Positions 47,138 to 55,330 of a stretch of DNA of 64,000 nucleotides are shown here, one piece after another. The stretch lies in contig NZ_CP081864.1 of assembly GCF_019797845.1 (NCBI RefSeq), forward strand, positions 3,038,001 through 3,102,000, read 5' to 3'. The notes under the pieces were generated by a model, which had not been told where the DNA came from, ran no database searches, and worked only from the letters and a program-made list of their open reading frames with translations. The position numbers were made by a program, and so were the translations under genes. Source of the DNA: Symbiopectobacterium purcellii. Lineage in GTDB: Bacteria; Pseudomonadota; Gammaproteobacteria; Enterobacterales; Enterobacteriaceae. Positions within the stretch are counted from its first letter, which is position 1. The number at the start of each line of letters is the position of its first letter.

Positions 47138-48742
47138 TTATTTGCCAACCTCTGGCACTCGGGTTAATAGTTTGAGTTGTTGAACATCAATTTTTCCACA
47201 GGGGGTATAGGGAAACTGCGTTAATAAATGAAATTGGGCCGGGATTTTGTAATGCGCTAACTGTGGCATTAAAAAGTTACGCAGCGCTGATTCCGTGATG
47301 TGATAACCCGATTTGATGCTAAGCGCAGCAACAATTTCCTCACCCAGTGCTTCAGAGGCAATGCCAAATACCTTAACGATATCAACCCCCGGATAGTCCA
47401 AAATAGCCTCTTCTATTTCTCGCGGACTGATATTTTCGCCACCACGAACAATGATCTCTTTCAGACGGTAGGAATAATGTAAATACCCTTCGGCATCCAT
47501 AAAGCCGACATCACCGGTATGTAGCCATCCTTCACCATCAAGAACAGCGCGAGTTTGTTCCAACGCATCGTCATATCCCTGCATCACGTGAAATCCTCGC
47601 GAGCAGATTTCACCCGAGACGCCAGTGGGGCAAGGCGCGCCGGTTTTGGTATGAATGATCTTTATTTCAACAAAAGGCAGCGGTTTACCGACCGAAAAAC
47701 ATTTGACCAACAGCGGATCGTTAAACAGCGTTTGGGTACAGCAGGGAGAGGTCTCAGTTTGTCCATAAGAAACGGCAAGATGCCGCATGCCAAGGCGCTG
47801 CGTAATATCCGATATCAGGCGTGGCGAGCAGTAGGCTCCCGCCACAATACCTTTATCCAAGCTGGAAACGTCATATTGTGCGAAGGCACCATGCTGCATC
47901 AAGCGACTAAAAATAGTGGGAACGCCGTGCAAAATGGTACAACGGTAACGCTCAACGGCTTTCAGTACCGCCTCGGCGCAGTAGTTATCCAGTAATACAA
48001 TTTTGCATCCCTGATGCAGCGCAAACAACAGCCCGGAAGAGAGTCCAAAACAATGAAACAGCGGCACCGCCAGACACAGCGTATCCACGTGTGTCACCCC
48101 CAAACGTTGGGCAGAGAACAGTGCATTATTAATCACACTATGATGACTGAGCATCACCCGTTTCGGTTCTGCGGTGCTGCCGGAAGTCAGTTGCAATGTC
48201 AGCAGATCGCTACTTTGCACCTGCGCCTGCGCCTGCTGATAATCCCTTGGCGACAGCGCCATACCGAGCGTTTTTATCTCCGCCAGTGACAATGAGCCAG
48301 GTCGGGTTTTATTTCCCAGAGCGACAGTTAAGCGTAAACGTGCCAATGATGTCTCTTGGCCGAGTTCAGCAACAACGGCAGGAAAATCGTTATCCCTGAA
48401 ACCGTCCGAGAAACACAGCGCATCAATGTGGGTTAAGTGGAGTAAATTGAGAATTTCCCTTTTCTGAAACTGAAAATTAAGGCCAATCACCACCACACCG
48501 ATGTTAGCGGCAGCTAAAAAACAGACGATCCATTCAACACTGTTTGCAGACCAAAGCCCCAATCGATCACCTTTTTTTAATCCGGAAGCGAGTAATCCGC
48601 GAGCAACCTGATGAACCTCATCACTTAATTCCTGCCAGGTCAGTGACGCTCCACGTTGAGAGGTAATCAATGCCACCCCGGATGGATTGCGCATCGCGGC
48701 TTTATTTAAGCATTCACCAACGGTGGTCGTTAATAGATTCAT
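47138..48742 (-). CDS. Acyl-CoA synthetase (CaiC/FldL-like)
   Basis: A 534-residue member of the ANL superfamily of adenylate-forming enzymes. The P-loop motif is LTSGSTAEPKRVMLSHHS (Arg where Gly is usual). Further motifs are VSYGQTETSP, the hinge region GWLHTGDVGFMDAEGYLHYSYRLKEII and the catalytic lysine PYTPCGKIDVQQL. It probably primes the pathway by ATP-dependent CoA ligation. The start is ATG 48742 with AGGG upstream; a longer frame to 48874 has no signal. It is first in the operon and faces the AraC-type regulator. Confidence 0.88.
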   Translation of the reverse strand: MNLLTTTVGECLNKAAMRNPSGVALITSQRGASLTWQELSDEVHQVARGLLASGLKKGDRLGLWSANSVEWIVCFLAAANIGVVVIGLNFQFQKREILNLLHLTHIDALCFSDGFRDNDFPAVVAELGQETSLARLRLTVALGNKTRPGSLSLAEIKTLGMALSPRDYQQAQAQVQSSDLLTLQLTSGSTAEPKRVMLSHHSVINNALFSAQRLGVTHVDTLCLAVPLFHCFGLSSGLLFALHQGCKIVLLDNYCAEAVLKAVERYRCTILHGVPTIFSRLMQHGAFAQYDVSSLDKGIVAGAYCSPRLISDITQRLGMRHLAVSYGQTETSPCCTQTLFNDPLLVKCFSVGKPLPFVEIKIIHTKTGAPCPTGVSGEICSRGFHVMQGYDDALEQTRAVLDGEGWLHTGDVGFMDAEGYLHYSYRLKEIIVRGGENISPREIEEAILDYPGVDIVKVFGIASEALGEEIVAALSIKSGYHITESALRNFLMPQLAHYKIPAQFHLLTQFPYTPCGKIDVQQLKLLTRVPEVGK

Positions 48743-49181
48743 AAAAACCCTACTCAGTACTGTTCTAATTCCGTGATGGGTTATTTTCTCAGCCCGTTTT
48801 AATGCGTTTATTGTGAAAGTGCGCACGGGCATATTCTTGGTAAATTGCGAACTTTTTTTCGTCATTTTCACCAAAGAATAAAAACTGTGATTTACCTCTA
48901 CACGTGATTTAGGCTGAAGAGGAGAATGAATAAATCAGACAATCTGTGGTTTTCCAGTGAGTAAAATGAAGCAACTCAGTGAGCACCATGTAAAAGATTT
49001 GTAATAAACAATGTCAAGGGGATTTATTATTTCCCTGCACACTGAAGAACAGAAAGAAAATAAATAACCGTAAATTTAATTTTATGAGATAACGATTCAT
49101 ATTTAAGCTCAGTGAGTTTGATTTTTATGCCGAACAACGATAGACCACATAAAGATTATGTCTTTTATGAAGGCAAACGTG
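48743..49181. other. Divergent control region of the hydroxyacyl-CoA operon
   Basis: About 440 AT-rich bases between the ligase gene and the araC-type gene. A direct repeat GTGATTTA (48887-48894 and 48904-48911, 17-base spacing) is the only structured element noticed and could be an AraC-family operator. No additional gene is supported. Confidence 0.55.
48887..48911. promoter_or_regulatory. Candidate AraC-type operator (direct repeat)
   Basis: Two identical 8-mers GTGATTTA, 17 bases apart start to start, lie about 150 bases upstream of the ligase start. AraC-family proteins often bind direct repeats one to two helical turns apart. Only the repeat is observed; the binding is inferred. Confidence 0.3.
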
Positions 49182-50174
49182 ATGAAAAGCATTTTTACAA
49201 CGCAGGACATTCCTGACCCTGAGCGTTTCGGTGCGTTCCGGGATATCGTCAAGGGGCATTTTCTCTCCTCGTATGACTGCTGCATAACGGCGCCCCCGGC
49301 CCAATCGCGATTTTATGCCAATCTTGCCGAACGCCGGGTGCTCGATCTCCAATTTGTGCAACTGGAATCAAACAGCCACAGTGCGGCCAGCAAACCTCGC
49401 CCACAGGGAATAAGCCAGGAGGGGGATTTTTACATCGAACTGCAGCGCTTCGGCACCAGCCGGCTTTCGCAGGATGGCCGAACAGCATTTTTACGTCAGG
49501 GCGATTTTTGTTTTTTTGATATGTCGAGACCAGTATCCTGGTCTTTTGATGATGATTACTCGCTATACAAGATTCTGATCCCGAGAGACAAATTCTCCAA
49601 TCGTCTGGGCAATACGCAGAACCTCACGGCCAAAGCCATACGCAGCAACAGCGTTATCGGCGCACTGGTGTACAGTTTTATTCTTAAATACGTGCCTTTT
49701 CTGGATTCAATCCCGCCGCTGCATGCGCAACACCTGGCAGATATTTTGCTGAATCTGATTGCCACCTCGCTGAGCGAGCTGAGTATGGCGGCACCGGCGC
49801 AGAGCATGGGACAATCAACCCTGTTTTACATCGCACAGCACTATTTGGAAAAGCACCTCTCTGACCCACAACTGAGCGTCACTGCGTGTGCCAGTGCCTG
49901 CGGCATTTCGGTACGCTCATTGCAAAAGCTGTTTCAGGAGCAGGGCACATCGGTAAACCGCTGGGTACATCAGCAGCGACTGGAACGCTACAAAACGGCG
50001 CTGACGAACCCGCTGATGGCGGATAAAAATATCACCCAACTCGCGTACGACTGCGGGTTTAACGACATATCCAACCTGAGTCGTCGGTTCAAGGCTGAGT
50101 TTATGGTGACACCCTCGGAATACCGCAAGATGCACGCAGTGAGACGGCCACACCGCGCCACTGCCATAGTCTAG
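49182..50174 (+). CDS. AraC-family regulator (FeaR-like)
   Basis: A 330-residue protein with an N-terminal AraC-binding-like domain (similar in style to FeaR) and a C-terminal double helix-turn-helix (LSVTACASACGISVRSLQKLFQEQGTSVNRWV ... NITQLAYDCGFNDISNLSRRFKAEFMVTPSEYR, quoted only to show the two motifs in part). I choose ATG 49182 because GAAGG lies 8 nt upstream; ATG 49158 is an in-frame alternative. It is divergent from the hydroxyacyl-CoA operon and is its most likely activator. Intact. Confidence 0.85.
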   Translation: MKSIFTTQDIPDPERFGAFRDIVKGHFLSSYDCCITAPPAQSRFYANLAERRVLDLQFVQLESNSHSAASKPRPQGISQEGDFYIELQRFGTSRLSQDGRTAFLRQGDFCFFDMSRPVSWSFDDDYSLYKILIPRDKFSNRLGNTQNLTAKAIRSNSVIGALVYSFILKYVPFLDSIPPLHAQHLADILLNLIATSLSELSMAAPAQSMGQSTLFYIAQHYLEKHLSDPQLSVTACASACGISVRSLQKLFQEQGTSVNRWVHQQRLERYKTALTNPLMADKNITQLAYDCGFNDISNLSRRFKAEFMVTPSEYRKMHAVRRPHRATAIV

Positions 50175-50207
50175 GATATTCTTCTGAGAGCGCAGGCAGG
50201 ATGCCAC

Positions 50208-50987
50208 TCACAGATAAAACGAAATTGGTGCAACCACCTGCACCAAGCCGTCACCGTTTAGCGCATGTGGCGGCGGTGCTGGCAGCGGCGCAGCGCGTTT
50301 AACAATATCCAGCGCTTCATTATCCAGAATACGGTTGCCAGACGTCGTGACAATCGCGGCGTCAATCACCTGACCTTGTGCATTCAATACCATGCTGACA
50401 TGGCTAATTCCCGTTGCGCGATAGCGCAATGCGGCGCGAGGATAACGTTTAAATTTCGCTAAATGCGTATGCAACAGGCTTTCCCAGCCCACTTGTCCGC
50501 TGATCGCTTGCTGGGCCGCACTGGTGAAATTGGCGGCGCTGCGCGTTGCTTCTCCGGCACTGTATGCCGAGGTCGCAGGCGCGCTTTCCTCGACCTGAGG
50601 AGCGGGTTCACTACGCACCTCAGGCTGTATCTCTTTTTTCTGTGGGCGCGGTTTTTCGCGCACGTTAACGCGTTTTTCCACTGTCCCCTGCGCGACTAGC
50701 GGTAAGGGATCTAGCACAGGATCGTCAGGTTGTTCCTGCTGCTGGCGCGGTTGCGGCGCGGAAAAAACCTGTTTGGGCCCTTCAACCACCTGAGGCGGCG
50801 CTTTTTCCAATTGGTAGGCCCCTAACTGTACGCTGACCACGGGCGGTAACGCACCTTTCTGGTTTTGCATCACGCGCGTTGACCAGACGACAGCAATCGC
50901 CACTACGGTTATGTGAAACAGAATACTGGCGGCAGAACCACCAAGATAAAAACGTCGGGGAAGGAGAAAAACGCCTATGCTGCTCAT
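50208..50987 (-). CDS. TonB-like energy transducer (FusB-like)
   Basis: A 259-residue TonB family protein with one N-terminal membrane helix ([16 protein letters not shown]), a Pro/Glu/Lys-rich periplasmic spacer (about residues 60-150) and a C-terminal TonB domain (YPRAALRYRATGISHVSMVL...ALDIVKRAAPLPAPP). It couples the proton motive force to an outer-membrane receptor. ATG 50987 is chosen over an upstream TTG. It is divergent from the sigma/receptor genes and next to the ferredoxin-type protease locus, so a dedicated FusB-like role is inferred. Confidence 0.85.
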   Translation of the reverse strand: MSSIGVFLLPRRFYLGGSAASILFHITVVAIAVVWSTRVMQNQKGALPPVVSVQLGAYQLEKAPPQVVEGPKQVFSAPQPRQQQEQPDDPVLDPLPLVAQGTVEKRVNVREKPRPQKKEIQPEVRSEPAPQVEESAPATSAYSAGEATRSAANFTSAAQQAISGQVGWESLLHTHLAKFKRYPRAALRYRATGISHVSMVLNAQGQVIDAAIVTTSGNRILDNEALDIVKRAAPLPAPPPHALNGDGLVQVVAPISFYL

Positions 50988-51101
50988 TGCCTCTGCTCGC
51001 CATGCCTGATTATCCGGTGCAGCGACATGCAAACATGTTGCTGTAACGTAAGGGCTTAATACTTTCTTTACAGAAGATTATAGACACAACGCGAATGCAA
51101 A

Positions 51102-51116
51102 TGATATTTATTATTT
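51102..51116. promoter_or_regulatory. Possible Fur box between tonB-like and sigma genes
   Basis: TGATATTTATTATTT matches the 7-1-7 Fur consensus TGATAATNATTATCA at 11 of 14 defined positions. It is placed between divergent iron-type genes. Confidence 0.4.
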
Positions 51117-51219
51117 ATTACACAGAGCACTCAATAAAATAAGAAACGATCGCCATTCGTGCCATAAACGGCACGCTAGCAATGTATTAGAGCTGATTTT
51201 TCATGCACTTTTATTATTT

Positions 51220-51342
51220 TACCCTAAATCATTCGAGTTGCAGGAAGGCGGCAAGTCAGTGAGTCCCGATGCGCTTACATAGGTAAGTGATTCGGGTGAA
51301 CGAACGTAGCCAACACACCTGCAACTTGAAGTATGACGGGTA
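51220..51342. repeat. MITE-like element with 25-bp imperfect terminal repeats
   Basis: The 123-base segment starts TACCCTAAATCATTCGAGTTGCAGG and ends with its imperfect inverse (both given here only as ends; shared core AGTTGCAGG). It has no coding frame. It resembles a small intergenic repeat common in Pectobacteriaceae, Yersiniaceae and relatives. It sits 11 bases upstream of the sigma gene start, between it and the Fur-like box. Confidence 0.65.
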
Positions 51343-51353
51343 ACACCAGGCAC

Positions 51354-51901
51354 ATGACTATAAACAAACCATTGCGGCATTTTATCGGCAATGCCTATCA
51401 ATCAACCTATCATCAATTGGAGCGTTTTTTTTCCAGAAGCGTTTGGGAAACCGTCATGATGCCAGCGATCTGTCGCAGGATGTGTTCGCCAAATGGCTTA
51501 ACCGACGGGAGGATACACCGGTTCAGGAATCCCGCGCGTTTCTGTTTAAAATCGCCAACAATGTGCTGATTGATTACTGGCATCGCCATCAGAAGCAGGA
51601 GGCGTTGCAATCGCCCATGGAGGATGAGGAGCACCTGAATCAAGCGGGTTCCGTCTCAGACGACCCTGCTGAGGTGCTGAATCACCAGCAGCGCTTGCAG
51701 CGTTTGTATGATGCCATCGAGACACTTCCACCGCGTCAGCGGGAAGCGTTTGTTCTTTGTCGGTTTGATGGCCTGTCACAAAGTGAAATTGCTGAAAAAA
51801 TGGATATTTCTGTCAGTATGGTAGAAAAACATATCGCCAGGGCTATGTTGCATTGCAAGCGCTATGTGGAAAATGCGGTACACAGTGAGGAAGAACAATG
51901 A
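51354..51901 (+). pseudogene. FecI-like ECF sigma factor, frameshifted at a T8 run
   Basis: The first codons (MTINKPLRHFIGNAYQSTYHQLERFF) read as the start of an iron-type ECF sigma factor. The rest is in another frame: KRLGNRHDASDLSQDVFAKWL (region 2) through LPPRQREAFVLCRFDGLSQSEIAEKMDISVSMVEKHIARAM (region 4, shown in part). The switch falls at eight consecutive T's (51425-51432), so loss or gain of T's in a homopolymer is the likely lesion. Slippage at the T8 run could restore some product. The stop overlaps fecR (ATGA). It would direct transcription of the receptor gene on a surface signal. Confidence 0.78.
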
Positions 51902-52852
51902 GCACAGGGCCTGATGTGCAAACAGACCCGCAATCGGTGGCGGATATCGATGAGCAAGCGGCGCTGTGGTTTGCCCGTAGCCAAAATCGCCGCCTGGCTG
52001 GCGCACTCGGAGCAACACCGGCACGCTTTCGAGAGTATGTTGACGCTCTGGCACGATGCCGCTGAACTCCCGCGCCCGGCGTTGGTTTCACGCCCCTCCC
52101 CCCAGCGTTTTTCCTGGGGATTTCGCCCATTGAAACATCTGGCTGTGGGTCTGTTGGTATTGTTCGCGTTGGTGTTGCCCTACAGCCAGTGGCCTGCCCT
52201 GCTGCAAGAGAGTATGACAGTGGCGACGACCGACCAGCCGAAAACCCTTCAGCTCGCTGACGGCAGTCGCATCATGCTGAATCGGGATTCACGCTTACGC
52301 ATCGTCTACCAGCATGACCAGCGTCTGCTATGGATTGAGGCGGGCGAAGCCTACTTTAGTGTTAGCCCCGATCCGCAGCGCCCTTTTTACGTGGAGATCG
52401 ACGGACGCCAGGTCAAAGTGGTCGGCACCGCTTTCGATATCCGCAAAGCGGGAGAGCGAGTAGCGGTTGCCGTCTCTCAAGGCGTGGTTGCTGTGACTAC
52501 CGCACTCACTGCCCCTCAGACCTTACTGCATGCGGGTGAGAGTGCAACCAGCTATGCACGCGGCGATCGTCTCACAGTAAGTCCGGTTGATCGCGCCGCG
52601 GTGGGAGAGTGGCGCTTCGGCCAGCTCAGTTTTGATAATCAACCGTTGCGCGAGGTGCTTGCCACGCTGAAGCCCTATTATGCCGTGAATGTCACGCTGT
52701 CGGACGCCGCATTGGGCAACCTCCCCCTTTCCGGACAAGTCAATCTGGACGACCCAACCGCCTTTTTTAATGCATTACCCTTGCTGTTGCCTGTGAATGT
52801 GGTTTGGCAGGATAAGAGCAATTTATTGATAAACAATGAAAAGAGAAAATAA
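51898..52852 (+). pseudogene. FecR-like anti-sigma factor with a deletion/frameshift
   Basis: ATG 51898 opens a FecR N-terminus (PQSVADIDEQAALWFARSQ). The family then expects about 12-15 residues and AFxAWLAHSEQHRHAFE, but here AAWLAHSEQHRHAFE follows almost at once in another frame, near 51985-51995. The rest (membrane helix HLAVGLLVLFALVLPY, periplasmic FecR domain with LQLADGSRIMLNRDSRL and the STN-like end) is intact in that frame. Without a correct N-terminus it could not bind the sigma factor. Confidence 0.78.
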
Positions 52853-52876
52853 TGCAAAAATTTGTGTTTTTCTAGG

Positions 52877-52891
52877 TGAGGATAATTCTCA
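52877..52891. promoter_or_regulatory. Fur box upstream of the receptor remnant
   Basis: TGAGGATAATTCTCA is a near-perfect 7-1-7 inverted repeat of the TGAGAAT-N-ATTCTCA type (one mismatch), 50 bases before the remnant. It marks the locus as iron-regulated. Confidence 0.7.
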
Positions 52892-52927
52892 TTCTTAAGT
52901 CTTCCTTCATGACGCTTTTATTTTGGC

Positions 52928-53593
52928 ATGATGCTGAGACCGAAAAACATGATAACAAAACGCCGTTTCCCCTCTTTTCGTACCTTCGATAACGGCGGCC
53001 GCAGCTCGCACGATGCAGTGACCTTGTCGGTACGCAACAGCCAGCCGTGGGAATGGGCTGATGCCACTCACGTCCTGAATGGATCGGTTTCCTGGCAGCA
53101 AAGCAAAAACAACACCCCGAGCGATCAGGGCTATTCTTTCTTCGATCCCAGCACGCGTCTTAACTCCGATAAAGTCTGGTACAACGGCAAAGTCATCGAT
53201 GCCAAAGATTTGCCGTCCACCAACTATAACTCGCCGCTCAAGTTCAATCTTGAGTTGACCAGCGAATGGCAGGAATACGGGTTAACCCTGTACAACCGTC
53301 TGCAATGGTGGGGCTCGCGCCAGCAAGCGGTGCGCTACGGCAACGAATATTACAACGATGCCGAATTCGGCCAACTGCGCAAATACAGCAAAGAGCATTT
53401 TGCCAGCCGCTATACCTGGGATGGTCGCGTCACCTGGAAGCCCGGTTTTGCCTACGGTGCCAGCGTCTCCGTCGAGGTTAATAACATTCTCAATAACAAA
53501 AATGTCGCCGATACACTGGTCTACAGCGATCAGGTATTACGCGTTTACGATCCGGGCCGTCAGTTCTGGTTACAGATGAATTATGACTTTTAA
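52928..53593 (+). pseudogene. TonB-dependent receptor remnant (FusA/YddB-like), internal deletion
   Basis: The 221-codon frame joins a short basic N-terminus (MITKRRFPSF) directly to the last 190 or so residues of a TonB-dependent outer-membrane barrel. NSPLKFNLELTSEWQ, ASVSVEVNNILNNKNVAD and the terminal ...RQFWLQMNYDF are typical last strands. The signal-TonB box-plug domain and most of the barrel are missing, so well over 1.5 kb has been deleted. It can no longer act as a receptor. From its neighbours I infer it was the FusA/YddB-type ferredoxin or siderophore receptor. Confidence 0.8.
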
Positions 53594-53617
53594 TCTCAGG
53601 TAAACAGAACGCCGATC

Positions 53618-55330
53618 ATGACAACCATCATACAGTTCATTTATTTGGTCAAACCTTTCTGGGGGAGCCGCGGCTCCCTGTTTTGCTGGTTTCTGTTGCT
53701 GCTTTCGTTGGTCTTAACGCTCTCCTCCGTGTGGTTCAACCTACAAATGAACCAATGGAACGGCAACTTTTATAACGCGTTGCAACAGTTGGATGGGCAG
53801 CACATTTATGTGCTGCTGCGCCGCTTCGTGGTGCTGGTCACCGGGCTGATTTTGGTTATCGTGCTTGGCGACTATTTTCAGCAGAAATTGCTGATGCGCT
53901 GGCGCGAACGGATGACTGCCCATATCACCCAGCGCTGGCTGTCTGACCACAGCCGTCACTATCGGCTTAAGCTGGCCGCGCAAGAGCCAGATAACCCCGA
54001 TCAGCGTATTGCGGAAGATATTCGCCTGCTGGTGGAGTCGACGCTGAAGCTGCTGGTGTCTTTCCTGCATGCCACGCTGACGTTGATTTCGTTCACCGCC
54101 ATTCTGTGGCAGCTTTCCGGCAGCCTCTCCCTCTCGTTGGGCGGCAGCATTTGGCACATTCCTGGGTACATGTTCTGGGCCTGTATTCTCTACACCTTGC
54201 TGGGAATGGCACTGACGCAGTGGATCGGTTCACCGCTGCGTCACCTGAACATGGAGCGGCAGCGCCATGAAGCCAACTACCGTGCCGCGCTGCTTATCCG
54301 CCGCCAACACAGCGATGCGATTGCCGGACAACGGGGGGAGAGCAGTGAACGCCACACGTTGATGCAGCATTTCATCCATGTGATGAGCAACTGGAACCAA
54401 CTGATTCGTTACGAACGTAACCTGTCATTTTTTACCGTTGGCTATCAGCAGGTAACCGCACTGGCCCCCATCTTATTCGCGCTGCCGAAATTTCTGGCGG
54501 GTGAAATCATGCTTGGTGGGTTGATGCAATTGCGTCAGGCGTTCGCCAGCGTCGCCACATCGCTGAGTTGGTTCGTGTTTGCCTATAAAGAGATTGCCGC
54601 CTGGCAAGCCACGGTTGCGCGACTTTACCACTTCGTCGTGTTATTGGACGGCGAAGAGACACCATCAGCCCCCACGACTGAGGGCGTGACACGCTTACGT
54701 GCGCAGCTCACGGTGATGACGCCGGACAAAACGCCGTTGCTGACCAGCGTTGCACTTAACGTGCAAGCCGGCGAATTGCTGCTGCTCACCGGGCCGTCAG
54801 GTCTGGGGAAATCCACACTGTTACGTACGCTCAGTGGCCATTGGCCCTACTACACCGGCAGCGTGCACCAAGCTACTGATACCTGCTGGATCCCTCAGAG
54901 CAGCTATCTGCCTCCCGGCCGTTTGGATACGCTGCTTGCCTATCCCCGTTCGAGCCAGGCGTTCAATGCGGAGCAATACCGCGCTGCACTCAACCTTGTC
55001 GGGTTGATGCCGCTATCCGACCGATTGGCAAAAAATATCGACTGGACACAGCAACTCTCTGGCGGTGAGCAACAGCGCGTGCTGTTCGCCCGACTGCTGT
55101 TGAACCAACCGAAATTACTGCTGCTGGATGAGACCACTTCGGCACTGGATGAAACCAGCGCACGCACGCTGCTGCGCCAGCTTAAACAACACCTGCCAGA
55201 CAGCGCCATCGTGCTGGTGAGTCACCAAACGTTTTTACGGGAAGACGCCGATCGCGTTATCGATTTAACCGGATACGCCCCTGCGGTAGCGCATCTCCCG
55301 TTAGCACAAGGAACGCTTCATGCGTCATAA
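53618..55330 (+). CDS. SbmA/BacA-type ABC transporter (YddA/FusD-like)
   Basis: A 570-residue half-transporter of the YddA type: an SbmA/BacA-like membrane domain with about six helices, then a nucleotide-binding domain. Walker A is GPSGLGKST (about 391-399), the signature is LSGGEQQR (about 480), and Walker B is LLLLDETTSALDE (about 500). The length matches E. coli YddA (about 560). In Pectobacterium the equivalent FusD is thought to export or clear fragments after ferredoxin cleavage. It lies 24 bases after the receptor remnant and overlaps the protease gene by 11 bases. Intact. Confidence 0.85.
   Translation: MTTIIQFIYLVKPFWGSRGSLFCWFLLLLSLVLTLSSVWFNLQMNQWNGNFYNALQQLDGQHIYVLLRRFVVLVTGLILVIVLGDYFQQKLLMRWRERMTAHITQRWLSDHSRHYRLKLAAQEPDNPDQRIAEDIRLLVESTLKLLVSFLHATLTLISFTAILWQLSGSLSLSLGGSIWHIPGYMFWACILYTLLGMALTQWIGSPLRHLNMERQRHEANYRAALLIRRQHSDAIAGQRGESSERHTLMQHFIHVMSNWNQLIRYERNLSFFTVGYQQVTALAPILFALPKFLAGEIMLGGLMQLRQAFASVATSLSWFVFAYKEIAAWQATVARLYHFVVLLDGEETPSAPTTEGVTRLRAQLTVMTPDKTPLLTSVALNVQAGELLLLTGPSGLGKSTLLRTLSGHWPYYTGSVHQATDTCWIPQSSYLPPGRLDTLLAYPRSSQAFNAEQYRAALNLVGLMPLSDRLAKNIDWTQQLSGGEQQRVLFARLLLNQPKLLLLDETTSALDETSARTLLRQLKQHLPDSAIVLVSHQTFLREDADRVIDLTGYAPAVAHLPLAQGTLHAS

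Noticed and set aside
52928..53593. Complete small outer-membrane protein
   Set aside because: The sequence corresponds only to the last strands of a TonB-dependent barrel, with no signal peptide or plug, so it is a remnant rather than a small porin.
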